From assembly GCA_021846325.1 (NCBI GenBank), contig JAJZBX010000004.1, forward strand, positions 62,001 through 126,000: DNA of 64,000 nt, given 5' to 3'. The notes below the pieces were generated by a model. The model saw only the letters and a program-made list of their open reading frames with translations, made no database searches and had not been told where the DNA came from. Each line of letters begins with the position of its first letter. Position 1 is the stretch's first letter. Below are positions 19,888 to 30,200 of this stretch, piece by piece. The position numbers and the translations under genes are program-made. This DNA comes from Actinomycetes bacterium (GTDB lineage: Bacteria > Actinomycetota > Acidimicrobiia > Acidimicrobiales > RAAP-2).

Positions 19888-20820
19888 ACCGTTCCTCCAG
19901 ATCGAACGGCTCCGCTGGTTTCGGTACAGCCCGATAACCGGCTCTCACGGAGTCGCCGGTCCAAGAGTAGCCCGAATATTGCGCAGAATGAAATTACTTC
20001 GGCGAGACGTAATCGACTGTTTTCTCAGAATTGCCGCCATATTCCTTCATCCACCGGAGCCAACAAATTGGCACGGTCGCTCGATTGCTCACTCGCCACC
20101 GGCATCTAAACCTTGCCCCGCGCGACGGTGACTGGGCGTAGTGTCCGTGGAACGTTCACTCCACGCCCCGGTTCACTCATCGATCCGCGTTGGTGGTGGC
20201 TGCAAAGTCAACGGCAACCTTCGCGCCGGTCGTACGGCAAGTCTCTCGGAGCGACGAGTCCGGCGGGCACGCCGAAGTTGGTCGAAGGTCACGAACTCGC
20301 GGTTCGTCGGTTGCCGGCCGCAGAGCGCGTGGCCACAAAGGTCCTTTGGCGTCACGTGGGGCCTCTCCATTCGTCCGCTGGCCGGGACCTCGCCGCAAAC
20401 ATCGCTCAGCCGTGCGATCGAGAAGCGCGAGGCGCTAGTCGACGAGTGGCGTCATGCGTCGGGCATCGAGTTCCCCGATCGCGCCCTCAACAACTCGCGG
20501 AACCCGGATCCATAATCGGCGATGCGCCCAGTCCCGGGACGTCCCCGCTACGCCAACTCCTTGGCGCGAGCAGTTGACCTTCGCGATCGGTCGCTCCGAG
20601 GTCGACCCGTCGACCAGTTCACCTACTCGAGAATGACCGATCGGCCAGCCGCGTTCCACTCGCCACGTTCGTGGCGACCTCACGAGGTCGGTCCCAACGA
20701 AACGCCGAACACCAGCCACGAGACGCCCGCGAGCCCGACGCACGGTTGCGAGAAGTGAGTCGACGAGTATCGCCTCGGCGAGGTGGGCGCGAGTGCGCCA
20801 GCTCCCACGCCGAGACGACC
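19888..20820. other. Non-coding stretch between the two giant genes
   Basis: About 930 bp with no convincing gene. The first 220 bp upstream of the 2824-aa gene are AT-richer (19970-20070) and presumably hold its promoter. A GTTATCGGGCTGTACCG element on the minus strand (about 19922-19938) resembles one upstream of the second giant gene. Short open frames between 20110 and 20750 on both strands have no recognisable protein features and look like chance or decayed sequence. Confidence 0.6.
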
Positions 20821-20851
20821 CGTCCCGGGTGCCCGATGCGCACCCGGGACG
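20821..20851 (-). terminator. Terminator hairpin of the 1601-aa protein gene
   Basis: Perfect 12-bp stem (CGTCCCGGGTGC ... GCACCCGGGACG) with a 7-nt loop, located 27 bp beyond the minus-strand TAG at 20878-20880. No T-tract. Confidence 0.75.
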
Positions 20852-20877
20852 TCAACCAACGACACCGTCGCTTGTCG

Positions 20878-23800
20878 CTACTGCTCCAAGGTCACCACTT
20901 TGCCCAGGTTGGCGTTAGGTCCCGTGACAAAGACTGCCTGCACCCGTACCTTGACGATTCGCAGGATCATCCGCTCGATGGCCATGACGCGCCGGTGCGC
21001 CAGGGCCGAGTTGTGGTAGCCGAAGCCGATGATCCTAATCAGGGCCCCTCGGACCAAGTGGTGGCCGAGGGCGACGAGCGACGAACTCGACGAACCGGTG
21101 AGCGTCCAGCTGCCGCTCGCGAAGTGAATCACGACCACACCGGGCCGCGCCGGCTTGGGCGGTGCTGGCGCCGCGTTAAAGGTGAAACTCGTCGCCGACG
21201 ATGACGCCGCCTGGTAGGTCACGTCGGCCGCCTTGGTGGCGGTCACGAGACACGTCCCGGGACCCGTTGCCGACAGTGTCGAGCCGGTCACCGCGCACCC
21301 TGCGGCCGTGCCCCCAGTCACCGTGAAGGTCACCGCACCACTGCCCGAGCCGCCGCTCGTGCTCAGGGTAATCGATGAACCGACCGTCGCCGAACTCGCG
21401 GCGAGTGAGAGTGTCGCCTGGGGTACGAGGTTCGAAGCCGTCGTGAAGCTCTGGACGCCGCCGTAGATCACCACGCCGGTCGAGGTTGTCACCTGCACCT
21501 CGACGTAGTAAGTCGTCGCGGCGGTGAGACCGGTCAACGTCGCCGAGACGGACGTCGGACTCGTGCCCGTGACGCTTGCCGGCGTACCGGCGATCACCGT
21601 GCCGCCGCAGTTGCCCGACGTGAAGCTGGTCGCGCTGTAGCAGAAGACGATGCCGTGGGTGTTGAGACTGCCGTTGGCGTTGACCACCGCGTTGAGCGTG
21701 GCCGAGGTCGCACCCACGCCACTGGCCGCGCCGGTCACGGCCGTCGCCGTCCCGGTCGTCGCGCCGGTGCCACCGGAACCGACCCCGATGAACGTCGTGG
21801 TAAAGGTCGTGACGCCGCCGTAGTACGTGACACCCGCCTCGTTGGTCGCCATCAATTCGACGTAGTACGTCGTTGGCGCCAAGAGCCCCGTAAGGGCGAT
21901 CGACAACGACGCCGAACCACTAATCGAGGTGGGCGGAGTGAACGTTGCGCCTAGGGTGCCCGCACAGTTGCCCGACGTAAACGCGTACTGGCTGTAGCAG
22001 AACTGGTAGGTCGTCGCGGGATCACCGTTGCTGTTGATCGTTCCCTGCAGGGTCGCCGCGGTCACCGACGGAATAAGTGCCGTACCCGTCACGACCGTCG
22101 GTGCGGCCGGCGTCGTGAAGGACGAGCCCGAGCCGAGGTAGACCGTGCCGAGTGAGTTCGTCGCCTCGAGGTTGAAGTAGTAGGTCGTCGCCGGGGCCAG
22201 CAACGTCGTCGGCACCACGAGCGCGAACTCAGTCGTTGGCGAGGTGCCCGACGCGGTCGCGGCGCTCGCGTTCGCGAACGTCGCGCCACTGCACGAGGTC
22301 GCCACCGACGAACTCTTCCAGCAGAACTCAATAGCGTGAACGTTGGGGTCACCATTGGCGTTCACCGTGCCGCCCAACGTGACACCGGTCGCGGTGCCGG
22401 TCGCGTCGATCGTGAAGTTCGTCGGCGCCGATACGCCGATTGTCGGTGCCGCCGCGGTCGTAAAGGTCTGGCGCGCGCTGTAGTACACCTGTCCGGCCGA
22501 GTTCGTCGCCATCAAGAAGTAGTCGTAGGTCGTGCCGGCGGCCAAACTCGAAAGGTCCAACTCGTTATTTTGACCACCACCGACAAAGTTTGGAGGCGTA
22601 GCCGCGGCTACCGTGCCCGAACACGACGTTCCCGCGGTCAATCCGACGCTCGCGAGCGCGTAGCAGAACTGAATCGACGTGACACTGGGGTCACCACTCG
22701 CGGTGACGGTGCCCGTGAACGTCACGCTTCCGCTCGCGTTGTTTGACGTGGCGGACACCGACGAGATGCTGAGCTCGTTGGCCGAGGTCAACGTGCCGAC
22801 CGTGCCGTAGTAGATGAGGCCGACCGAGTTCGTCGCCATCAAGAAGTAGTCGTAGGTCGTGCCGGGCGTGAGACCAGCGAGCGCCGCACTCACTGAACCA
22901 CCCGTACCGTTGGTGAACGTCGACGGCGTGGCCGCAATGGTCGAACCCGAACACGACGTTCCCGCGGTCAGTCCCACACTGTCGAGCGCGTAGCAGAACT
23001 GAATCGACGAGACGCTCGGGTCTCCGTTCGCCGCCACGCTACCGGCGAGGTGCATCGATGACGAAGCCGGGGTGCCGCCCGAGGCGGCGATGTACCCGGG
23101 GGAACTCGCGGCACCGGTCGCAACGCTCAACGTCGCGGCCGAGGTGAAGTGCGCCACCGAACTCTCATAGGTCTGGCCGGCCGAGTTCGTCGCCATCAAG
23201 AAGTAGTAGTAGGCCACGCCCGTACTGAGCCCCGAGAGCGTCCCGGTGACCGCGTTCGAACCCGCGGCCGCGTTGGTGAAACTTGACGGCGAGGCTGGGG
23301 TGGTGCTTCCGGTGCACGTCGACGAGGCCGTCAGCGAACTACTCGTGCTGTAGCAGAACTGGACGCCGGTCACCGTCGGGTCACCGTTGGTGTCGAGCGT
23401 GCCGTTCAGTCCAACACTGCCGGGACTTCCTCCGTAGGTCACGGCGGTGGTGGCGAGGCTCACCTTGTTGGCCGACGTGAACGTCGAGAGCGGACTGCTG
23501 TAGTAGACCGTGCCAATCGAGTTGGTCGCGAGAACGTAGTAGTCGTAGACCGTACCGGGGCTGAGACCGGTGAGCGTGGCGCTCACCTCACCCCCAATGC
23601 CATTCGTGAAACTTCCTTGGCTATCCGCCGCCGTCGAACCCGTGCAGGTCGCTGCGGCCACCATCCCCGAACTGTGAGGCGCGTAGCAGAACTTAATCGA
23701 CGTGACGTTGGGGTCGCCGTTGGCACTAACCACGGCGTACAACGTGATCGACGACGTCGCGCTGACGCCACCGGTGTAGCCCGGCGCGGCCGTGCGCATC

Positions 23801-25683
23801 CCGGCGATGGTCACGGCGGCGGCCGTGGTGAAGGGTGTACCGAGACTGCTGTAGTAGACGGTGCCGAGCGAGTTCGTCGCGAGTAAGAAGTAGTCGTACG
23901 TGACACCGGGCGAGAGGGTCGCGAACGCCGTCACGGCGTCGGTTCCACCTGCCGTGTACGTCGGCGCCGTCGCGGCAAGCGTCGTCGCACCGGTGCCCGT
24001 GCACGTCGTTGCGGCCACAATCCCCGAACTGTGAGGCGCGTAGCAGAACTCGATCGACGTGACGCTGGGGTCGCCATTGGCGTCGACCGTGCCGCCGAAG
24101 GTCACCGAACCGGCAGCGTTCGACGACGTCGCCTTCAGTGTGCCCAAGGTCAGCGTGTTCGCCGAGGTAAACGTGGAGACCGGGCTGTAGTAAATGGTGC
24201 CGAGCGAGTTCGTCGCCTCGAGTTGGTAGTAGTAGGTCGTGCCGGGCGTGAGCGACGAGATGGTGGCCGACTCCGTCGTCGCGCTGGTAGCGCCAGTCGT
24301 GATCGCGGTGGTGCTCGCCGCGGCGACGGTCGCGCCACTGCAGCTGGCGAGCGAACTGCTCGTGCTGTAGCAGAAGTTGATGGCCGACACGTTCGGGTCA
24401 CCGTTGGGGTTGACTGAGCCGTTCAGTGTCGCCGAGGTCGTCGAGAGTACGGTCGCCGGCGCGCTGGTGACCGAGAGCGTCGGGGCGTTCGCCGTCGTGA
24501 ACGATTCAATACCGTTGTAGAACCGATTGTTGGACGAGTTCGTTCCAATGAGTTGGACGTAGAACGTGGTCGCGGGCGAGAGGTTCGTTACCGTGATACT
24601 CACGTTCTGGGGCGTGCTGCCAAGGCCCGCTGCCAAAGAATTCGCCCTGGACGGATCGAACACCTGACCAGATTGACCCGTACAGGTCCCGGTCGCAAAC
24701 GACGTCGCGCTGTAGCAGTAGTACCAGGTCGTCGCGGGGTCGTTGTAGGTCGTGATCGTGCCGTTCATCGTGAAACCCGCGGTGTCGTTGGTCCCATTGA
24801 AGGTGCCCGAAGTCACCGGGGTGGTCGTGACCGAGATGTTGTTGTACGTCGTGAAGGAGACGACGCCGCCGTAGTAGAGCGTGCCGAGTGAGTTCGTCGC
24901 TTCGATCTCGTAGTAGTACGTCGTACCAGGGTCGAGACCACCCAACTCGCCATTTGCGGCAACGTTGAGCGCACCACCGCTGCCCGTCTGGGTGACCACG
25001 GCGCTGAGGGCCGGCTGATAGATGGGGACGGTCGAAATAGGCGCCGCAGCGAAGACGTAGTAGGTGGCGGTGGTGGTGCAGCCGCCCGAGGCAAATGGGT
25101 CCGGTGAGAGACAGAAGCTCGCCGTCGTGCTGGGGTCACCGTTGGTGCTGACGTCGGCCTGGGGCACCGCGTTCGCCGTCCCGTTGCCAGCGGGAATGCT
25201 GCCGGTTGTTAAGCCCAGGCCCGTCGGCGCGATGGTGGTGAGCGTCGGCGCGGCGGCCGTGGTGAACGTACTGGTGCTACCCCACGCGGTGTTCGTAGAA
25301 ACCGACGAGTCGACCACCTCGATGTTCCAGTAGTACAGTGTCCCCGCCGCGAGACCCGAGAGATCGTAGGTGAGGTTTACCGACGTCGTTGCGTTGGTCG
25401 AGTACACACTTGCGGACATGGAAGCACCAGCGGGGCAGTTGCCCGAGAACGACGTCGTCGTCCAGCAGAAGTACGCCTTTACCGTATCGGACGACGTGGT
25501 CGTCACGTTTCCGGAAAGTGTCGCGGACGCGATGCCGGTCGCCAACGTCGACAACGATGTCACCGTATTGACGGCAGCGGCGGCGGGAGTTACCAGGAAC
25601 ACGGCCTGCGCCCCTACCGTGACGAGGCAAAGAACGCCTACCGCGATTGATCGACGCCAACGCTGACTGAATCCCTCACTCAT
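20878..25683 (-). CDS. Giant secreted protein (1601 aa) of 12 fibronectin-III-like repeats with the same C-terminal tail
   Basis: The ATG at 25683 is chosen because GAAGGAGC lies 7-8 bp upstream; an in-frame ATG at 25716 would only add 11 residues before the signal peptide. Residues 1-37 are a Sec signal (SIAVGVLCLVTVGAQAVFLV, then TPAAAA). Twelve repeats of about 100-130 aa follow. Each has NGDPxVTSIxFCY, a second Cys about 10 residues on (TSCSGS type), a LTPGTTYDYFLMATNSxG strand pair and a closing STFTS/SFTT. This is a fibronectin-III-like layout with a likely disulfide per repeat. The end has an Ig-like module (GGSGSGAVTFTVTGGTAAGC) and an OmpA-like domain (GHHLVRGALIRIIGFGYHN), both close to those of the neighbouring giant protein. 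No sortase signal. Probably cell-surface or matrix; function unknown. Confidence 0.9.
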   Translation of the reverse strand: MSEGFSQRWRRSIAVGVLCLVTVGAQAVFLVTPAAAAVNTVTSLSTLATGIASATLSGNVTTTSSDTVKAYFCWTTTSFSGNCPAGASMSASVYSTNATTSVNLTYDLSGLAAGTLYYWNIEVVDSSVSTNTAWGSTSTFTTAAAPTLTTIAPTGLGLTTGSIPAGNGTANAVPQADVSTNGDPSTTASFCLSPDPFASGGCTTTATYYVFAAAPISTVPIYQPALSAVVTQTGSGGALNVAANGELGGLDPGTTYYYEIEATNSLGTLYYGGVVSFTTYNNISVTTTPVTSGTFNGTNDTAGFTMNGTITTYNDPATTWYYCYSATSFATGTCTGQSGQVFDPSRANSLAAGLGSTPQNVSITVTNLSPATTFYVQLIGTNSSNNRFYNGIESFTTANAPTLSVTSAPATVLSTTSATLNGSVNPNGDPNVSAINFCYSTSSSLASCSGATVAAASTTAITTGATSATTESATISSLTPGTTYYYQLEATNSLGTIYYSPVSTFTSANTLTLGTLKATSSNAAGSVTFGGTVDANGDPSVTSIEFCYAPHSSGIVAATTCTGTGATTLAATAPTYTAGGTDAVTAFATLSPGVTYDYFLLATNSLGTVYYSSLGTPFTTAAAVTIAGMRTAAPGYTGGVSATSSITLYAVVSANGDPNVTSIKFCYAPHSSGMVAAATCTGSTAADSQGSFTNGIGGEVSATLTGLSPGTVYDYYVLATNSIGTVYYSSPLSTFTSANKVSLATTAVTYGGSPGSVGLNGTLDTNGDPTVTGVQFCYSTSSSLTASSTCTGSTTPASPSSFTNAAAGSNAVTGTLSGLSTGVAYYYFLMATNSAGQTYESSVAHFTSAATLSVATGAASSPGYIAASGGTPASSSMHLAGSVAANGDPSVSSIQFCYALDSVGLTAGTSCSGSTIAATPSTFTNGTGGSVSAALAGLTPGTTYDYFLMATNSVGLIYYGTVGTLTSANELSISSVSATSNNASGSVTFTGTVTASGDPSVTSIQFCYALASVGLTAGTSCSGTVAAATPPNFVGGGQNNELDLSSLAAGTTYDYFLMATNSAGQVYYSARQTFTTAAAPTIGVSAPTNFTIDATGTATGVTLGGTVNANGDPNVHAIEFCWKSSSVATSCSGATFANASAATASGTSPTTEFALVVPTTLLAPATTYYFNLEATNSLGTVYLGSGSSFTTPAAPTVVTGTALIPSVTAATLQGTINSNGDPATTYQFCYSQYAFTSGNCAGTLGATFTPPTSISGSASLSIALTGLLAPTTYYVELMATNEAGVTYYGGVTTFTTTFIGVGSGGTGATTGTATAVTGAASGVGATSATLNAVVNANGSLNTHGIVFCYSATSFTSGNCGGTVIAGTPASVTGTSPTSVSATLTGLTAATTYYVEVQVTTSTGVVIYGGVQSFTTASNLVPQATLSLAASSATVGSSITLSTSGGSGSGAVTFTVTGGTAAGCAVTGSTLSATGPGTCLVTATKAADVTYQAASSSATSFTFNAAPAPPKPARPGVVVIHFASGSWTLTGSSSSSLVALGHHLVRGALIRIIGFGYHNSALAHRRVMAIERMILRIVKVRVQAVFVTGPNANLGKVVTLEQ
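21441..25572 (-). repeat. Array of 12 fibronectin-III-like coding repeats
   Basis: Units are recognisable by the repeated (N/S)GDP...FCY and TYDYFLMATNS motifs. Units 5 to 9 are the most alike; units 1 to 3 and 12 are the most diverged. Confidence 0.85.
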
Positions 25684-26704
25684 TCGCGCTCCTTCATCGA
25701 AGACCGTATGCAGCACGCCACGAACGAAACGCGGCCACTCACCGCTGGAGAGTCGCCAACCATCTCACGTGACTCCCACTTGTTCTACACCTCACCGGCC
25801 GTATAAGCCCGTATAACGCGTCACTGTTGGCCCCGTAATTCTACGTATGGTACGTCACACCTGGCTGTGATAATTAGCACTCTGCGTTCGGTATAACTAC
25901 TACTGCGAGACTTAGTTGTCATTCTGTAGTTCTCCGCTATATTTTTGATAACTCACCTTTCTAACAATCATTATGGAATAACGGTGAACGTACTAACGAC
26001 GAGCGCTCCGGCCAGGTAGAACGCCGTCAGAGGCGCGATGCGGTGTGCTCGGTGTGGTTGGACCGCTTGGTCGACCATCGCGAGGAGCGATCGGTGAGGA
26101 TGAAACGCGGCGCAGGTCGCGCGGGTGAAACTCACATAGCCTGCACGAGGTCCCCGAGGGGCTTACCGCGTTGAACGCAGTGTTCACCCTGATGGCCGCG
26201 GTGAAGGAGCCGTCCCTGGACCAAACCGTGTTGGCAGTAACGGGCACCACGAGCGAGTCGGCAAAAGCGAGGGCATTCCAATCGCCGAGAGGGGAACCTC
26301 CGCTTTGACCTCGAGGTTCGATCGGCCCCGACCACGCACGTCGGCCCAGGGTGTTGGCCTGACCCGCGGGCTCGTCCCTGGTGGGCGCCACGTGAGTTTG
26401 CTACCCCTACGTTGATCGAGCGTGCCGACGCTCTCGAACGCGAGTGGGCCGCCATCGGCGGTGCACAACCGCGTCGGCTTCCTCCCCGCTACCCCCGCGA
26501 TCGCCCAGGTGCTCTGGACCACGAGTTCGAGCGTCGACGACGGCGAGAACGTCAGCGCACGGCGACACGGCAGTCGAGTCGACCACCGAGACGGTACGCG
26601 ATCCGTCAGTCCTCTGTCGGCGTTGGCCGGCGTCACTGCTGCCGCGACGATCGCTCGAGGTGACGCCCTTAGGTCATTGGGGGACGCATCGCGACCCGAC
26701 GCCA
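25684..26704. other. Non-coding stretch upstream of the 1601-aa gene, partly AT-rich
   Basis: About 1 kb without a supported gene. 25790-25990 is strikingly AT-rich for this genome and probably contains the promoter of the giant gene. A direct repeat CCGTATAAGCCCGTATAACG (25799-25818; TTATAC twice on the minus strand) is the clearest element. 26000-26700 has open frames on both strands but no domain, signal or codon pattern that supports a gene. Confidence 0.6.
25799..25818 (-). promoter_or_regulatory. Direct repeat of CCGTATAA (candidate promoter or regulator site of the giant gene)
   Basis: Two CCGTATAA copies separated by 2 bp, 117-136 bp before the start codon. On the minus strand they read GTTATACGGGCTTATACGG, offering two TTATAC -10-like hexamers. 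Either a promoter element or a protein-binding site. Confidence 0.35.
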
Positions 26705-26733
26705 CGAGGACCGGACCACCGGCCCGGTCCTCG
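26705..26733 (-). terminator. Terminator hairpin of groES-groEL
   Basis: Perfect 10-bp stem (CGAGGACCGG ... CCGGTCCTCG) with a 9-nt loop, 25 bp beyond the groEL stop. Confidence 0.7.
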
Positions 26734-26757
26734 AAGCGTCACGTCGTACTGGCGTGG

Positions 26758-28688
<1,931 letters not shown>

Positions 28689-28709
28689 GGTGACTAGCCT
28701 CCTGTGTGA

Positions 28710-28736
28710 CTGGCACTCAAACAGTGCGACTGCCAA
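28710..28736 (-). promoter_or_regulatory. CIRCE operator 2 (proximal) of groES-groEL
   Basis: On the minus strand TTGGCAGTC-N9-GAGTGCCAG, with exact 9-bp spacing; 14 of 18 positions match the HrcA-binding consensus TTAGCACTC-N9-GAGTGCTAA. It is 22 bp upstream of the groES ATG, just before the AGGAGG. Confidence 0.75.
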
Positions 28737-28737
28737 T

Positions 28738-28764
28738 TTAGCAGACGCTCGCGCTGAGTGCCAA
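28738..28764 (-). promoter_or_regulatory. CIRCE operator 1 (distal) of groES-groEL, overlapping the promoter
   Basis: On the minus strand TTGGCACTC-N9-GTCTGCTAA, 15 of 18 matches to the CIRCE consensus, one base from the second CIRCE. Its TTGGCA can serve as the -35, with TAAATT 18 bp on as the -10, so HrcA binding would block RNA polymerase. The hrcA gene is not in the window. Confidence 0.8.
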
Positions 28765-28827
28765 CTGACCATCGACGCGACGGGCACCCCTATAGCCTGG
28801 GCTGAAAGTTAGCGCCAAGGGGGGGCG

Positions 28828-30081
28828 ATGGGCGAACCGGTTGACGCACCCGTCGGGCTAAGCGCCGGGCAGCGGCGCGACGTAACGCTGCTCGCCGTCT
28901 TTCGTGGCATCTCCTTTCTCGGTGACGGCCTGGCACTCGTCGCGCTCTACCTGCGCGTCGCACCACTCGGGCACGCCTGGGCGGTCGCCGCGCTCGGCAT
29001 CGCCGCGATGGCGCCGGTGGCCGTGCTCGCCCCGGTGGCCGGCCACTTCGTCGACCGCGTGCGCGCCAAACCCCTGCTCGTCACGCTCGGCCTGGTCGAT
29101 GCGGTGGTCGCGGTCGGGCTCGGCTACTGGCACGCGATTGCCACGACCGTCGCGCTCGTGGTCGTGCTGAACGTCTCGGTCTCGTTCTCGTTGCCCGGCT
29201 ACGCCGCCCTCGTGCCGGCGATCGTGGGCGACGAGAACGTGAACCGCGCCACCGGCACGATGCAGGCCGCCCAGGGCCTCGCCTTCATCGGCGGGCCGGT
29301 GCTCGGGGGCCTGCTCGTCGGCTGGACCGGCCAGAGCGTGCCGCTCTACGTCGACGCCGTGAGCTTCGTGCTCGGCGCCCTCGGTACGTCGATGCTGCGC
29401 GCCGACCGCCGTCCGGTCGTCCACGCCGAGGGGGCCGATCGACGCATGACGGCCGGGATCCGCCACGTCTTCGCCGATGCGGTGCTCGCCCCGGTGGTGC
29501 TCGACTTCTTCGTCTTCCTGCTCGCGCTGGGCATGGTGAACGTCGCCGAGGTCTTCTACGTGACCCAGACCTTCCACGGCTCGCCCCTCGCCTACGGCGC
29601 CCTCGGCGCGGCCTTCGGCGCCGGCACGATCGCCGGCTCGATCGTGGGGTCGCGACTCACCCAGGACCTCTACCCGATGACCCGGGCCCTGCTCGCCACG
29701 GTCGTCGCCGCCGGGCTCAGTGTCGCCGCGATCAGCTTCGTCGGCTCGGTCGGCGAGATCTACCCCTTCATGGTCCTCGCCGGCGTCGCGGTCGGGATCG
29801 TGAACGTGGCCGCGATGTCGCTGTTCACCCTGCGCACGCCCGAGGCGCTGCGCGGGCGGGCCTTCGCCGCGGTGAACGCCGTCACCCAGACGGCCCAGGT
29901 CGGGGCGTACCTGCTCGGTGGCGCGGCGCTCGCGGTATGGACCCCGCGCTCGGTCTACCGACTCGGCGGCGTCGCCTCGACGGTGGCGGCGATTGTCTTT
30001 GGCCTGCTCGCGCTGCGCGCGGCCGGGCGCCACCGCCTGGTCGCGTCGAGCGCGGTGCTCGACGACGCGATCGAGTCCTGA
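28828..30081 (+). CDS. MFS transporter (MDR/MFS_3 type)
   Basis: 417 aa with about 12 predicted membrane helices. The cytoplasmic loop between helices 2 and 3 has the MFS motif-A-like GHFVDRVRAKPLL, and TGTMQAAQGLAFIGGPVLGG marks helices 4-5 as in drug-export MFS proteins. Start ATG 28828 has an AGGGGGGG ribosome-binding site. It is divergent from groES and convergent with the amino-acid permease. Substrate unknown. Confidence 0.85.
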   Translation: MGEPVDAPVGLSAGQRRDVTLLAVFRGISFLGDGLALVALYLRVAPLGHAWAVAALGIAAMAPVAVLAPVAGHFVDRVRAKPLLVTLGLVDAVVAVGLGYWHAIATTVALVVVLNVSVSFSLPGYAALVPAIVGDENVNRATGTMQAAQGLAFIGGPVLGGLLVGWTGQSVPLYVDAVSFVLGALGTSMLRADRRPVVHAEGADRRMTAGIRHVFADAVLAPVVLDFFVFLLALGMVNVAEVFYVTQTFHGSPLAYGALGAAFGAGTIAGSIVGSRLTQDLYPMTRALLATVVAAGLSVAAISFVGSVGEIYPFMVLAGVAVGIVNVAAMSLFTLRTPEALRGRAFAAVNAVTQTAQVGAYLLGGAALAVWTPRSVYRLGGVASTVAAIVFGLLALRAAGRHRLVASSAVLDDAIES

Positions 30082-30109
30082 CCCGCTTCGAGCCCCACGA
30101 CACCCGAGC

Positions 30110-30129
30110 GGACGCGTCGCTACGCGTCC
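30110..30129. terminator. Hairpin between convergent genes
   Basis: GGACGCG-TCGCTA-CGCGTCC, a 7-bp stem in the 119-bp gap between the MFS and amino-acid permease stops. It could end transcription from either side. Confidence 0.45.
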
Positions 30130-30200
30130 ACCGACGTGGTCGGCGCGTTCGACGCGCTGGACCACACCGGTCGCGGTGCCCCGTCGTCGCCGCGCGGTTC

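Noticed and set aside
20113..20577. Open frames of 120-154 codons on the plus strand between the giant genes
   Set aside because: No ribosome-binding site, no domain and overlapping frames of equal quality; composition looks non-coding.
25874..25882. TTAGCACTC, a perfect CIRCE half-site upstream of the 1601-aa gene
   Set aside because: No matching GAGTGCTAA arm 9 bp away; a lone half-site in AT-rich DNA is probably chance.
25968..25975. TCATTATG as a third copy of the candidate GntR operator
   Set aside because: The downstream WTGA half is missing (GGAA instead), and the AT-rich setting makes an 8-bp match unremarkable.
26184..26705. 173-codon minus-strand frame between groEL and the second giant gene
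   Set aside because: Arg/Ser/Pro-rich, no recognisable fold, and it runs into the groEL terminator.
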